64,000 nt of DNA from Leclercia adecarboxylata (GCA_002360945.1 DERO01000024.1:310001-374000); one strand, 5' to 3'; shown: positions 19,469 through 30,656, counted from the stretch's first letter. Notes: generated by a model from the sequence alone, not told the origin. Translations and numbers: made by a program.

Positions 19469-21070
19469 ATGTTAAATCGTATTCGTATCTCGACCACCCT
19501 GTTTTTGATTTTGATTCTTTGTGGGGTGTTGCAGGTTGGCAGTAACGGCTTGTCGTTTTGGGCTTTTCGCGATGGTTATCAGAACTTGCAGGAGATGCAG
19601 AGCAGCAATCAGCAACGCGCGCTGCTTACCCAGAGCCGCGCCGTGCTGCTGCAGGCCAGCACGGCGCTGAATAAAGCGGGTACCCTGACCGCGCTGAGCT
19701 ATCCGCCCGATGACATCAAGGCGCTGATGACCACCGCGCGCAGCAGCCTGAAGCAGGCCGGCGATCTGTTCAAGACGTTTAACGAACAGGCGGCAATTAG
19801 CGCGAAAGACAGCGAGCTGAAAAAAGCGATGCAGGGTGCGTTCAGCCAGTGGTATAGCGATCTGGATCATCAGGCAACCTGGCTGGAAAACAACCAGTTG
19901 TCGGATTTCCTCACCGCGCCGGTGCAGGAGTCACAGGCGGCGTTTGACGCCAGCACCGACGCCTGGCAGCAGGAAATTAACCAGTTTGTGCAGGCGGCGG
20001 GTAACGACAGCCGCACCAGCTACCACATGTCGGGTGTGGTCTTCGTCACCATGATTGTGCTGGCGGCCCTGTTGACCAGCGCCGCGCTGTGGTGGTCACG
20101 CAGGATGATCGTCCAGCCGCTGGCGATCATCAGCAGCCACTTCGACAGCATTGCGAAGGGCGATCTGGCGCGGCCGGTGGCGGTGTACGGTAAAAACGAA
20201 ATTTCGGCCATTTTCGCCAGCCTGAAAGCGATGCAGGGCTCGCTGCGCGAAACGGTGACCGAGGTGCGTCAGGGCAGTTATGCCATGCACACCGGGATCG
20301 CCGAGATTGCTGAAGGCAATAACGATCTCTCGTCGCGCACCGAGCAGCAGGCTGCCTCGCTGGCGCAAACGGCGGCCAGCATGGAGCAACTGACCGCCAC
20401 CGTCGGGCAGAACGCCGACAACGCCCGTCAGGCCTCCGGTCTGGCGAAGAGCGCAGCGCAGACGGCGAAGAAGGGGGGCGATCAGGCTTCCCGCGTGGCG
20501 AATACCATGAATGAGATCGCCACCAGTTCGCAGAAGATTGGCGACATCATCAGCGTCATCGACGGTATCGCATTCCAGACCAATATTCTGGCGCTGAACG
20601 CCGCGGTTGAAGCGGCCCGCGCGGGGGAGCAGGGGCGTGGCTTTGCGGTAGTCGCAGGTGAAGTGCGTAACCTGGCGAGCCGCAGCGCCAACGCGGCGAA
20701 AGAGATCAAGGTGCTGATTGAAGAGTCGGTATCCCGGGTGCAGCAGGGGTCGGAGCTGGTGGATACTGCGGCGAAAACCATGACTGAGATCGTCAGTTCG
20801 GTCACCCAGGTGAACGACATCATGGGCGAAATTGCCTCGGCCTCCGATGAACAGCGTCGCGGCATTGAGCAGGTGGCGCTGGCCGTCAGCCAGATGGATC
20901 AGGTGACGCAGCAGAATGCCGCGCTGGTAGAAGAAGCCGCGGCCGCCACCGACCAGTTAGCTGGCCAGGCGGATCATCTCACCTCGCTGGTCGCAGTATT
21001 TAATGTGAATGAACGTAGTGAAACAGTTACAGAAGTCGGGCGGTCGCAGGCCGTTCCAGTCGGAACCTGA
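19469..21070 (+). CDS. tap: Methyl-accepting chemotaxis protein Tap (dipeptide/pyrimidine receptor)
   Basis: A 533-residue receptor that begins [19 protein letters not shown] and carries [16 protein letters not shown], both close to E. coli Tap, which senses dipeptides (through DppA) and pyrimidines. Architecture: membrane span, periplasmic sensor, second span (about 190-212), HAMP and signalling domain with the same tip sequence as Tar. As in E. coli Tap, there is no C-terminal NWETF, so methylation would depend on neighbouring high-abundance receptors. The ATG at 19469 is preferred over 19457 because it gives the family N-terminus and follows GGGAGCG. Confidence 0.92.
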   Translation: MLNRIRISTTLFLILILCGVLQVGSNGLSFWAFRDGYQNLQEMQSSNQQRALLTQSRAVLLQASTALNKAGTLTALSYPPDDIKALMTTARSSLKQAGDLFKTFNEQAAISAKDSELKKAMQGAFSQWYSDLDHQATWLENNQLSDFLTAPVQESQAAFDASTDAWQQEINQFVQAAGNDSRTSYHMSGVVFVTMIVLAALLTSAALWWSRRMIVQPLAIISSHFDSIAKGDLARPVAVYGKNEISAIFASLKAMQGSLRETVTEVRQGSYAMHTGIAEIAEGNNDLSSRTEQQAASLAQTAASMEQLTATVGQNADNARQASGLAKSAAQTAKKGGDQASRVANTMNEIATSSQKIGDIISVIDGIAFQTNILALNAAVEAARAGEQGRGFAVVAGEVRNLASRSANAAKEIKVLIEESVSRVQQGSELVDTAAKTMTEIVSSVTQVNDIMGEIASASDEQRRGIEQVALAVSQMDQVTQQNAALVEEAAAATDQLAGQADHLTSLVAVFNVNERSETVTEVGRSQAVPVGT

Positions 21071-21089
21071 ACGTGATTAAGAAGGCGCT

Positions 21090-21955
21090 ATGACATCACC
21101 ACTGCCCTCAGGGCAATCGTCATTATTGTTACAGATGACACAGCGCCTCGCGCTGTCCGATGCGCATTTCCGTCGGATATGTCAGTTAATCTACCAGCGC
21201 GCGGGGATCGTGCTTGCCGATCACAAGCGGGACATGGTCTACAACCGTCTTGTGCGTCGCTTGCGGACGCTCGAGTTGGATGATTTTGGTCGCTACCTCG
21301 GCATGCTGGAAGCGAACCCGAACAGCGCGGAGTGGCAGGCGTTTATCAACTCGCTGACCACTAACCTGACCGCCTTTTTCCGGGAAGCTCACCACTTCCC
21401 GGTGCTGGCGGACCATGCGCGTCGCCGCAGCGGCGGCGAGTATCGCGTGTGGAGTGCGGCGGCCTCGACCGGGGAAGAGCCGTACTCGCTCGCGATTACC
21501 CTGGCCGATACCCTGGGTACCGCGCCGGGCCGCTGGAAGGTGTTCGCCAGCGACATTGATACCGAAGTGCTGCAAAAAGCGCAGAGCGGTATCTATCGTC
21601 AGGACGAGCTGAAAACCCTGTCGCCACAGCAGCTTCAGCGCTATTTCATGCGCGGCACCGGTCCGCACGACGGGCTGGTGCGGGTGCGCAGCGAACTGGC
21701 GAATGCGGTGGAGTTCTCCATGGTCAATCTGCTGGAGAAGCAGTACAACGTGGCGGGGCCGTTTGACGCCATTTTCTGCCGTAATGTGATGATCTATTTC
21801 GACAAAACGACGCAGCAGGAGATCTTGCGCCGCTTTGTACCGTTGCTCAAGCCGGACGGATTACTGTTTGCCGGGCACTCGGAGAATTTCAGCAATCTCG
21901 TGCGCGAATTCAGCCTGCGTGGGCAGACGGTATATGCGCTGAGTAAGGATAAAGC

Positions 21956-21959
<4 letters not shown>
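21090..21959 (+). CDS. cheR: Chemotaxis protein methyltransferase CheR
   Basis: A 289-residue enzyme that methylates glutamates on chemoreceptors using S-adenosylmethionine. It has an N-terminal helical domain (about 1-90), the SAM-binding motif [12 protein letters not shown], a small beta subdomain that binds the NWETF peptide, and [10 protein letters not shown] near the C-terminus. It sits between tap and cheB, overlapping cheB by 4 bases (ATGA). AAGAAGG precedes the ATG. Confidence 0.97.
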
Positions 21960-23411
<1,452 letters not shown>

Positions 23412-23421
23412 GGTACGGGAG

Positions 23422-24066
23422 ATGATGCAGCCTTCGATTAAACCCACGGATGAGCATTCACCCGGCGACATAATTGCCCGGATCGGCAGTCTGACGCGCA
23501 TGCTGCGCGACAGCCTGCGTGAGCTGGGACTGGATCAGGCGATTGCAGAGGCGGCGGAAGCGATTCCTGACGCCCGTGACCGTCTTGATTATGTGGTGCA
23601 AATGACTGCTCAGGCGGCAGAGCGTGCGCTGAACAGTGTTGAAGCGTCGCAGCCGCACCAGGATGAGATGGAAAAGGGCGCAAAAGCCCTGACCAAACGC
23701 TGGGACGAGTGGTTCGAAAATCCAATCGAACTCTCCGACGCCCGCGAACTGGTCACCGACACCCGCCAGTACCTGGGTGATGTGCCGGGACATACCAGCT
23801 TCACCAACGCCCAGCTGCTGGAGATCATGATGGCGCAGGATTTCCAGGACCTTACCGGTCAGGTGATCAAGCGCATGATGGATGTGATCCAGGAGATCGA
23901 GCGTCAGCTGTTGATGGTGCTGCTGGAAAACATGCCGGAACCTTCCGCACGTCCGCAGCGCGAGAACGACAGCCTGTTGAATGGCCCGCAGCTCGACACC
24001 ACCAAAGCCGGTGTCGTGGCAAGCCAGGACCAGGTCGACGACCTACTGGACAGCTTAGGGTTCTGA
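23422..24066 (+). CDS. cheZ: Chemotaxis protein phosphatase CheZ
   Basis: A 214-residue helical protein that speeds dephosphorylation of CheY. The catalytic segment [10 protein letters not shown] carries Asp143 and Gln147. The C-terminal peptide [13 protein letters not shown] is the CheY-binding tail. It starts 10 bases after cheY and ends the tar-tap-cheRBYZ operon; a REP pair and a terminator follow. Confidence 0.97.
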   Translation: MMQPSIKPTDEHSPGDIIARIGSLTRMLRDSLRELGLDQAIAEAAEAIPDARDRLDYVVQMTAQAAERALNSVEASQPHQDEMEKGAKALTKRWDEWFENPIELSDARELVTDTRQYLGDVPGHTSFTNAQLLEIMMAQDFQDLTGQVIKRMMDVIQEIERQLLMVLLENMPEPSARPQRENDSLLNGPQLDTTKAGVVASQDQVDDLLDSLGF

Positions 24067-24079
24067 TACCTGCTGGAAT

Positions 24080-24149
24080 TGCCTGGCGGCGCTGCGCTTG
24101 CACAGGCCTACAGGTTTTGTAGGCCGGGTAAGCGCAGCGCCACCCGGCA
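24080..24149. repeat. BIME: pair of inverted REP sequences after cheZ
   Basis: GCCTGGCGGCGCTGCGCTTG with CAGGCCTAC (24081-24111) and the opposite unit GTAGGCCGGGTAAGCGCAGC with CACCCGGC (24119-24148). Same family as the pairs at 10.7, 45.1 and 50.2 kb. Confidence 0.88.
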
Positions 24150-24150
24150 C

Positions 24151-24179
24151 AAATGCCACCTGCGAAGGTGGCATTTTTT
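24151..24179 (+). terminator. rho-independent terminator after cheZ
   Basis: AAATGCCACCT (24151-24161) and AGGTGGCATTT (24166-24176) form a perfect 11-base-pair stem with a GCGA loop, and T continues to 24179. It closes the chemotaxis operon after the REP pair. Confidence 0.92.
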
Positions 24180-24329
24180 ATTCCCTCCCTTTACCCGCGG
24201 CAAGCCCCCGATAACCCAGGTCACAACCGAAAGCCCTAAATCAGCCCTTTTATCGCCGCTAATTAACCCATTGTTCAGCGTCCGCTTTGGCATCATAGCG
24301 TCCAGACCTCTACCTGCGAGATGCTTGCC

Positions 24330-25478
24330 GTGGCAGAAGACAGCGACGACAAAACAGAAGCCCCCACACCCCACCGACTTGAAAAAGCGCGTGAGGAAGG
24401 GCAGATACCCCGATCCAAGGAACTCACCTCCCTGCTGATTTTGTTAGTGGGCGTGTGCATTATCTGGATTGGAGGGGAGTCCCTTGCCCGCAGGCTGGCC
24501 GGCATGCTCTCGGCCGGATTGCGCTTCGATCACAGCATGGTTAACGACCCGAACCTGATCCTCAGCCAGATTATCCTGCTGATCAAAAGCGCGATGGTCG
24601 CGCTGCTGCCGCTGATCGTCGGGGTAGTGTTGGTGGCAATCGTATCCCCGGTGATGCTCGGCGGGCTGGTGTTTAGCGGGAAATCGCTGCAGTTTAAATT
24701 TTCCAAACTCAACCCGCTGCCCGGCATTGCGCGCATGTTCTCCGCCCAGACCGGTGCTGAACTGCTAAAAGCGTTGATGAAAGCCACGCTGATGGGCAGC
24801 GTGGCCGGCTTTTTTATCTGGCACAACTGGCCGGAGATGATGCGCCTGATTAGCGAGTCGCCCTTCACTGCGATGCGCAATGCGCTCAACCTGGTGGGGC
24901 TCTGTTCGCTGCTGGTGGTGCTGGCGATTATCCCGATGGTGGGGTTTGATGTCTTCTTCCAGATTTACAGCCACATGAAAAAACTGCGCATGTCCCGACA
25001 GGATATTCGCGATGAATACAAGCAGATGGAAGGCGACCCGCATGTTAAAGGGCGTATCCGCCAGATGCAGCGTGCCGCTGCCCGTCGCCGGATGATGGAA
25101 GATGTGCCGAAAGCGGACGTCATCGTCACCAACCCGACCCACTACTCCGTGGCACTGCAGTATGACGAAGACAAAATGAGCGCGCCGAAGGTCGTGGCGA
25201 AAGGGGCAGGGCTGATTGCCCTGCGTATTCGTGAAATTGGTAATGAAAACCGCATCCCGATGCTGGAAGCCCCGCCGCTGGCGCGTGCGCTTTACCGTCA
25301 TGCGGAAATTGGACAACAAATCCCAGGCCAGCTGTATGCCGCTGTAGCGGAAGTGCTGGCGTGGGTGTGGCAGTTGAAACGCTGGCGTCTGGCCGGTGGT
25401 CAACGGCCTGTGAAACCTGAGAATCTCCCGGTGCCTGCAGCGCTGGACTTTATGAACGAGAAGGACACTGATGGCTAA
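24330..25478 (+). CDS. flhB: Flagellar type III export protein FlhB
   Basis: A 382-residue export-gate protein. Four membrane spans (about 33-55, 88-115, 145-170, 185-210) are followed by a cytoplasmic domain with the self-cleavage site NPTH at 268-271, which switches export from hook to filament proteins. The GTG at 24330 gives MAEDSDDKTEAPTPHR and exactly the E. coli length; an ATG three codons upstream (24321) is the alternative. It overlaps flhA by 8 bases. The roughly 150 bases before it should hold a class 2 FlhDC-dependent promoter, but no clear box could be fixed by eye. Confidence 0.95.
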   Translation: MAEDSDDKTEAPTPHRLEKAREEGQIPRSKELTSLLILLVGVCIIWIGGESLARRLAGMLSAGLRFDHSMVNDPNLILSQIILLIKSAMVALLPLIVGVVLVAIVSPVMLGGLVFSGKSLQFKFSKLNPLPGIARMFSAQTGAELLKALMKATLMGSVAGFFIWHNWPEMMRLISESPFTAMRNALNLVGLCSLLVVLAIIPMVGFDVFFQIYSHMKKLRMSRQDIRDEYKQMEGDPHVKGRIRQMQRAAARRRMMEDVPKADVIVTNPTHYSVALQYDEDKMSAPKVVAKGAGLIALRIREIGNENRIPMLEAPPLARALYRHAEIGQQIPGQLYAAVAEVLAWVWQLKRWRLAGGQRPVKPENLPVPAALDFMNEKDTDG

Positions 25479-27549
25479 TCTGGTGGCAATGTTGCGCCTC
25501 CCCGGCAACCTGAAATCGACCCAATGGCAGATCATGGCCGGGCCGATCCTCATCCTGCTAATTTTGTCGATGATGGTGTTGCCGCTCCCGGCATTCATCC
25601 TCGATCTGCTTTTCACCTTCAACATTGCGCTCTCGATCATGGTGCTGCTGGTGGCGATGTTCACCCAGCGTACGCTGGAGTTCGCCGCGTTCCCGACCAT
25701 TCTGCTGTTCACCACGCTGCTGCGCCTGGCGCTGAACGTGGCCTCCACCCGTATCATCCTGATGGATGGTCATACCGGCGGCGCGGCGGCAGGTAAGGTG
25801 GTTGAGGCCTTCGGTCACTTCCTGGTGGGCGGCAACTTCGCCATCGGGATCGTGGTGTTTATCATCCTCGTGATCATCAACTTTATGGTTATCACCAAAG
25901 GTGCAGGGCGTATCGCCGAAGTGGGCGCGCGTTTCGTACTGGACGGGATGCCGGGCAAACAGATGGCGATTGACGCCGATCTCAACGCCGGACTGATTGG
26001 TGAAGACGAAGCGAAAAAACGTCGTTCAGAAGTGACCCAGGAAGCCGATTTCTACGGCTCGATGGACGGTGCGAGTAAGTTCGTTCGCGGCGATGCCATC
26101 GCCGGTATTCTGATCATGGTCATCAACGTGGTGGGCGGCCTGCTGGTCGGGGTACTGCAACACGGGATGGACATGGGCCATGCGGCAGAAAGCTATACGC
26201 TGCTGACCATCGGTGACGGCCTGGTCGCCCAGATCCCGGCGCTGGTGATCTCCACCGCGGCCGGTGTGATCGTGACCCGCGTCGCCACCGATCAGGACGT
26301 CGGTGAGCAGATGGTGAGCCAACTGTTCACCAACCCGAACGTGCTGATGCTCTCTGCGGCGGTACTGGGTCTGCTGGGCCTGGTTCCGGGCATGCCAAAC
26401 TTCGTCTTCCTGCTGTTCACCGCCGCCCTGCTGGGGCTGGCCTGGTGGCTGCGCGGGCGCGAAAGCAAACCGAAAGCTGAACCTGCACCGATTAAAATGC
26501 CGGAAAATACCCAGGCGGTTGAAGCGACCTGGAATGACGTTCAGCTGGAAGATTCCCTGGGGATGGAAGTGGGGTACCGCCTGATCCCGATGGTCGATTC
26601 CCAACAGGACGGCGAACTGCTGGGGCGTATCCGCAGTATCCGTAAAAAGTTCGCTCAGGACATGGGCTTCCTGCCGCCGGTGGTGCATATCCGCGACAAT
26701 ATGGATCTGCCCCCGGCACGCTATCGCATCCTGATGAAAGGGGTGGAGATTGGCAGCGGTGATGCCTATCCAGGCCGCTGGCTGGCGATTAACCCGGGTA
26801 CCGCGGCGGGGACGCTGCCGGGTGAACAGACCATCGACCCGGCCTTTGGCCTGGCGGCCATCTGGATCGAAAGCGCCCTGAAAGAGCAGGCGCAGATCCA
26901 GGGGTATACCGTGGTGGAAGCCAGTACCGTGGTTGCTACCCACCTGAACCACATTATTGGCCAGTTCTCAGCGGAGCTGTTTGGTCGTCAGGAGGCGCAG
27001 CAGTTGCTCGATCGCGTGACCCAGGAGATGCCGAAGCTCACCGAAGATCTGGTGCCGGGCGTGCTGACCCTGACCACGCTGCACAAGGTGCTGCAGAACC
27101 TGCTCGACGAGAAAGTGCCGATCCGCGATATGCGTACCATTCTGGAAACTCTGGCCGAGCATGCGCCGCTGCAAAACGATCCGCACGAGCTGACGGCGGT
27201 GGTGCGCGTGGCGCTGGGCCGCGCCATCACCCAGCAGTGGTTCCCGGGCAATGGCGAAGTACAGGTGATTGGGCTCGATACGCCGCTTGAGCGTCTGCTG
27301 CTGCAGGCATTGCAGGGCGGCGGCGGGCTGGAGCCGGGGCTGGCGGATCGTCTGCTGGCGCAAACCCAGGAGGCGTTGCAGCGTCAGGAGATGCTCGGCG
27401 CGCCGCCGGTGCTTCTGGTCAATCACGCCCTGCGTCCGCTGCTGTCGCGCTTCCTGCGCCGCAGCCTGACGCAGCTGGTGGTTCTGTCGAATATGGAACT
27501 GTCGGACAATCGTCACATCCGCATGACCGCCAGCATTGGAGGCCAATAA
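25471..27549 (+). CDS. flhA: Flagellar type III export gate protein FlhA
   Basis: A 692-residue protein, the same length as in E. coli. The N-terminal half has about eight membrane spans, with the conserved cytoplasmic loop GRIAEVGARFVLDGMPGKQMAIDADLNAG-type sequence around residues 145-180. The C-terminal half (about 330-692) is the soluble domain that docks chaperone-substrate complexes and forms the nonameric export ring. It is coupled to flhB by an 8-base overlap and followed 2 bases later by flhE. Confidence 0.97.
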   Translation: MANLVAMLRLPGNLKSTQWQIMAGPILILLILSMMVLPLPAFILDLLFTFNIALSIMVLLVAMFTQRTLEFAAFPTILLFTTLLRLALNVASTRIILMDGHTGGAAAGKVVEAFGHFLVGGNFAIGIVVFIILVIINFMVITKGAGRIAEVGARFVLDGMPGKQMAIDADLNAGLIGEDEAKKRRSEVTQEADFYGSMDGASKFVRGDAIAGILIMVINVVGGLLVGVLQHGMDMGHAAESYTLLTIGDGLVAQIPALVISTAAGVIVTRVATDQDVGEQMVSQLFTNPNVLMLSAAVLGLLGLVPGMPNFVFLLFTAALLGLAWWLRGRESKPKAEPAPIKMPENTQAVEATWNDVQLEDSLGMEVGYRLIPMVDSQQDGELLGRIRSIRKKFAQDMGFLPPVVHIRDNMDLPPARYRILMKGVEIGSGDAYPGRWLAINPGTAAGTLPGEQTIDPAFGLAAIWIESALKEQAQIQGYTVVEASTVVATHLNHIIGQFSAELFGRQEAQQLLDRVTQEMPKLTEDLVPGVLTLTTLHKVLQNLLDEKVPIRDMRTILETLAEHAPLQNDPHELTAVVRVALGRAITQQWFPGNGEVQVIGLDTPLERLLLQALQGGGGLEPGLADRLLAQTQEALQRQEMLGAPPVLLVNHALRPLLSRFLRRSLTQLVVLSNMELSDNRHIRMTASIGGQ

Positions 27550-27551
27550 GA

Positions 27552-27944
27552 ATGCGTAAATTACTCTGGTTGCTGGCGCTGCCGATGATGGTGCAGGCCG
27601 CAGGTGAGGGAGCCTGGCAGGACAGCAGTATCGGCCTGACCCTCAACAACCGCGGCGTGGCGGCCTCGTCCCGCCCGCTCTCAGCTAAGCAGCCGGTGTC
27701 CGGCCTGATGACCCTGGTGGTCTGGCGCTACGAACTGAATGGCCCGATCCCGGCCGGGCTGCGGGTGCGGCTCTGCTCCCAGGCGCGCTGCACCGAACTG
27801 AACGGCGCCAGCGGCAGCACTAATGCCTTCAACAATGTGCCCGCCGCCGAGCCGCTGCGCTTTATCTGGGAAGTTCCCGGCGGGGGCCGTCTCATCCCCG
27901 CCCTGAAGGTTCAGCGTAACGAGGTGATCGTCAACTACCGCTAA
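27552..27944 (+). CDS. flhE: Flagellar periplasmic protein FlhE
   Basis: A 130-residue protein with a signal peptide (about 1-16, MRKLLWLLALPMMVQA), the same length as E. coli FlhE. FlhE acts in the periplasm and has been linked to preventing proton leakage through the flagellar export gate. Two cysteines in LCSQARCTEL can form its disulfide. It starts 2 bases after flhA and ends flhBAE. In E. coli argS follows; here 4.6 kb of accessory DNA intervene. Confidence 0.93.
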   Translation: MRKLLWLLALPMMVQAAGEGAWQDSSIGLTLNNRGVAASSRPLSAKQPVSGLMTLVVWRYELNGPIPAGLRVRLCSQARCTELNGASGSTNAFNNVPAAEPLRFIWEVPGGGRLIPALKVQRNEVIVNYR

Positions 27945-27952
27945 ACCCCCAA

Positions 27953-27982
27953 CGCCGTTCCGTTCGCTTGAACTGAACGGCG
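27953..27982. repeat. inverted repeat after flhE
   Basis: CGCCGTTC (27953-27960) and GAACGGCG (27975-27982) pair perfectly around a 14-base loop. The tail (CTGTCATT) is poor in T, so termination of flhBAE here is possible but weak. Confidence 0.4.
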
Positions 27983-28150
27983 CTGTCATTAATCAGGCTT
28001 TGTTATTTCCTTCCTGCTATTTCTTCCCCTCGCGGTTCTTATTGAGTGAATATCACTGGATGTCACCCTCCGGAGAATATAGGCTACACGTTGAGATACG
28101 GTGATTTATACATATCAATGATAGATCGCAATAATGGAAAGGAAGCAGGG

Positions 28151-28582
28151 ATGAAATTAAGCTTTCGGCAAGTGTGTATGTTCTGGGGCGTCATGGATGT
28201 TTTATATCTGGCAGCCTATGTCTGGCAAAGTATTGCCGAGGGTCGTATTCCTTTAATTGATGATATTTTTAGTTTTAATCAACTTTACACAGAGCAGGGT
28301 GGCGGTTACTGGCTTATTTTAATATTTACCCTGTCAATGATAACAACCCTTTCCATTGCCTTTTCTGCTGTGTTGCTCCTAACCACATGGGATAAGGTTG
28401 GCTACCTGGTGGCCGCGCAAACCCCTTTACGCTTGTTGTTGGTTGTGCCCTCACTCTCCTTTTTGCCCTGGGTCCTGAAAGGCATTAACCCAGGCGGGAT
28501 AGGGCTGTCACTCTTTATATTGCTAACGTCAGAGGCGCTGAAGATCTGGTCATTGATAATCTCAAGAAAATGCAATAAGTGA
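28151..28582 (+). CDS. Hypothetical small integral membrane protein
   Basis: A 143-residue protein not recognised as any family. Four hydrophobic segments are visible (about 7-25, 48-75, 83-103 and 108-132), with a polar loop near residues 26-47 (AEGRIPLIDDIFSFNQLYTEQGG) and a basic end (SRKCNK). The ATG at 28151 follows AAGGAAGCAGGG; the same frame is open back to 28046, but that extension lacks a ribosome site. The gene is richer in A+T than its neighbours, lies in the accessory stretch between flhE and rhiT, and has no obvious partner. Small four-span proteins of this kind include immunity or accessory proteins, but nothing here shows such a role. Confidence 0.6.
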   Translation: MKLSFRQVCMFWGVMDVLYLAAYVWQSIAEGRIPLIDDIFSFNQLYTEQGGGYWLILIFTLSMITTLSIAFSAVLLLTTWDKVGYLVAAQTPLRLLLVVPSLSFLPWVLKGINPGGIGLSLFILLTSEALKIWSLIISRKCNK

Positions 28583-28642
28583 TTTTTCAATAACCTAAGA
28601 GAAATTACCTAAAAAATACAGGTATGAATAAAAGCCTCAAGC

Positions 28643-28864
28643 ATGGCTATTTTACATCCGGGAAAAGACGTGCTTTATAAGGGCCGTGTTACAAGAAGAG
28701 CGTTTTGGTTTTTGTTTGGTTGCCGGGCTTACCGGTCGCGGAGTTTATTGTTAAACCTGCCGATCCCGGTAGATACAAACTATGCCGGACAGGTGATGGA
28801 GTTATCGTTTGTTCGCTTTTTCGCCAGTCGCCAGCTCATTCTGATGACTGGCTCGCATAATTGA
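28643..28864 (+). pseudogene. short frame, possible gene remnant (copy 1)
   Basis: A 73-codon frame starting ATG with no good ribosome site. Its segment GKDVLYKGRVTRRAFWFLFG resembles a segment read from the frame just downstream (AKETLFYKRVTRVVNLFAFL), so the two look like diverged copies of one short coding module. No family is recognised. It may be a decayed gene, or not coding at all. Confidence 0.3.
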
Positions 28865-29001
28865 CCCCGCCTTTTGAAGCAAAAGAAACGCTGTTTTATA
28901 AAAGAGTGACGCGCGTAGTAAATCTCTTTGCATTTTTGCCAGTTGCCGCCAGGCGGTGGCAGAAACAGAAAGGTATCCGCGTAGGGATACTCTTACTGTA
29001 G
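28861..29001 (+). pseudogene. short frame, possible gene remnant (copy 2)
   Basis: An open stretch of 46 codons with no ATG start (it follows a stop codon directly; a TTG is the first codon). It encodes KETLFYKRVTRVVNLFAFLP and VAARRWQKQKGIRVGILLL, related to the segment in copy 1. Without a start it is most likely a remnant. It contains the KdgR-like site, which lowers confidence in both calls. Confidence 0.3.
28882..28900. promoter_or_regulatory. KdgR-like operator upstream of rhiTN
   Basis: AAAGAAACGCTGTTTTATA matches 15 of 19 positions of a typical KdgR box, including the GAAAC-N3-GTTTT core (first half GAAAC, second GTTTTAT). KdgR represses pectin and uronate genes in enterobacteria, and rhiTN of Dickeya belongs to its regulon. 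The site is 169 bases before the rhiT start and lies in AT-rich DNA, so a chance match is possible. Confidence 0.4.
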
Positions 29002-29068
29002 CCCTGTAGTCACTCCCGTTCCCTCCGGGCTAACCGGGAGTCATCTAAAACTTACAGGGTCGACGGTA

Positions 29069-30652
29069 ATGAAAACACGTAAAATTGGACTCGCAAACTA
29101 TCTGGCCTACGGGTCGGGCGATTTTCTCGGGGCGGGAACCACAGCGCTGACCGCTGCCTGGTTATTATATTTTTATACCACGTTTTGCGGCCTCTCGCCG
29201 ATTGAGGCCACCTTCATCTTTGCCGCGGCAAGGGTTCTGGATGCCGTCGTCAGTCCGCTGATGGGCTTCCTGACCGATAACTTCGGTACCACCTGGCTGG
29301 GCAAACGCTTTGGCCGTCGTAAGTTCTTTATCCTGCTAGGTATCCCGTGCGTCTTCAGCTACTCGCTGATGTGGGTCGGGGATATGGGCTTCTGGTACTA
29401 CCTGCTGACCTATCTGATCTTCGATATCGTCTACACCATGATCCTGGTCCCGTACGAAACGCTGGTGCCGGAGATGACCGACGATTTCAAACAGAAAACC
29501 AAATTCTCCGGCGCACGTATCTCTATGGCGCAGATGTCGGCGATTCTGGCCTCGTTCCTGCCGGGTATTCTGTTAACCCACTTCGGTAAAGACAACGCCG
29601 TCTCCTTCTTCTATGCCAGCCTGGTGTTCTCGGTGCTGTGCGCCCTGATGCTGACCTTCGTCTGGTTCTTTACCTGGGAACGCCCGCGTGAAGAGTGGAC
29701 CGAAGCCGCGCTGCGTGCCGAAGAAGAGAAGAAAAAACTGACCCTCGGTCAGAGCCTGAACCGCCTGTTCGTTGAGCTGGGTTCAACTTTGCGAATCAAA
29801 ATTTTCCGCCAGCATCTGGGGATGTACCTCGGGGGCTATATCGCGCAGGACGTGTTCAATGCCGTCTTTACCTACTACGTGGTCTTTGTACTGATGCAGG
29901 AAGCCTCTATGGCCTCTAACCTGCTGGGCACCATGGCCATCTTCCAGTTCCTTGCCGTTATCGCCATGATCCCGCTGTGCATCCGCTTTGGACCCGCGCC
30001 GTCGTACCGCATGGTGGTGGTGCTGTTCGGTCTGGCGTCCATGTCCTATGCAGGGCTCTACTACGCCGGCATGAGCGATATCTACGCGCTGCTGCTGCTG
30101 GTGTCTGCGCTGGCGGGTCTGGGCCGCGGCGGGATTAACTATGTGCCGTGGAACACCTACACCTATATCGCTGACGTGGATGAAGTCATCACCGGTCAGC
30201 GTCGCGAGGGCATCTTCGCCGGCATCATGACCCTGACCCGTAAAGCATCCCAGGCGGGTGCCATCATGCTGGTGGGGATCGTCATGCAGATGTCCGGCTT
30301 CGTCAGCGGTCAGAAAGTGCAGCCGGAAGGGGTCAGCCATACCATTCTGATGATCCTGAGCGTGGGCACCATCCTGGTCCTGTGCTGCGGCTTCCTCGTG
30401 TCACTGCGCTTTAAGCTGAACTTACAAACCCACAGCACGCTGCGTGAAGAGACGGCCAAAATGCGTGAATCTGGCCGTGCAATGCCGGAGGCCGCCACGC
30501 CGCAGGCCCGCGCTACGGTCGAGATGCTGGCGGGGATGCCGTACGACTGCCTGTGGGGCAACAACAACATCGGCTATCTGAATCGCAATAAACCCGTTGC
30601 ACCGTCCCTGAAAGAACGTGCTCCACTGAATTCGACATACAACAGAGGTTAA
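29069..30652 (+). CDS. rhiT: Rhamnogalacturonide/oligogalacturonide transporter, GPH cation symporter family (RhiT-like)
   Basis: A 527-residue inner-membrane carrier with about 12 spans. The N-terminus (KIGLANYLAYGSGDFLGAG) and the loop DNFGTTWLGKRFGRRKFFIL match the glycoside-pentoside-hexuronide symporters, and RhiT/TogT-type proteins are the best fit. It would import rhamnogalacturonan fragments with H+ or Na+. The hydrophilic C-terminal tail (from about 455 on) is longer than in MelB. The GH105 gene follows after 4 bases, the rhiTN arrangement known from Dickeya. A KdgR-like site and an inverted repeat lie upstream. The exact substrate is inferred from the partner enzyme. Confidence 0.82.
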   Translation: MKTRKIGLANYLAYGSGDFLGAGTTALTAAWLLYFYTTFCGLSPIEATFIFAAARVLDAVVSPLMGFLTDNFGTTWLGKRFGRRKFFILLGIPCVFSYSLMWVGDMGFWYYLLTYLIFDIVYTMILVPYETLVPEMTDDFKQKTKFSGARISMAQMSAILASFLPGILLTHFGKDNAVSFFYASLVFSVLCALMLTFVWFFTWERPREEWTEAALRAEEEKKKLTLGQSLNRLFVELGSTLRIKIFRQHLGMYLGGYIAQDVFNAVFTYYVVFVLMQEASMASNLLGTMAIFQFLAVIAMIPLCIRFGPAPSYRMVVVLFGLASMSYAGLYYAGMSDIYALLLLVSALAGLGRGGINYVPWNTYTYIADVDEVITGQRREGIFAGIMTLTRKASQAGAIMLVGIVMQMSGFVSGQKVQPEGVSHTILMILSVGTILVLCCGFLVSLRFKLNLQTHSTLREETAKMRESGRAMPEAATPQARATVEMLAGMPYDCLWGNNNIGYLNRNKPVAPSLKERAPLNSTYNRG

Positions 30653-30656
30653 GATT

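Larger units (their letters stand above)
28583..29068. other. 486-base AT-rich region upstream of rhiT
   Basis: No complete gene is convincing here. The stretch holds two related decayed reading frames (28643-28864 and 28861-29001), a KdgR-like operator (28882-28900) and, in the rhiT leader, a 7-base perfect inverted repeat ACTCCCG/CGGGAGT (29012-29018 and 29035-29041) that ends 27 bases before the rhiT start. Confidence 0.6.

Noticed and set aside
18900..20700. Near-identical blocks in tar and tap as a repeat element
   Set aside because: They encode the invariant receptor signalling tip; similarity reflects protein conservation, perhaps with gene conversion, not a mobile repeat.
24200..24225. 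CCCCGATAA before flhB as a sigma-28 -10
   Set aside because: No TAAA lies at the required 15-base distance upstream, and flhB is expected to be a class 2 gene.
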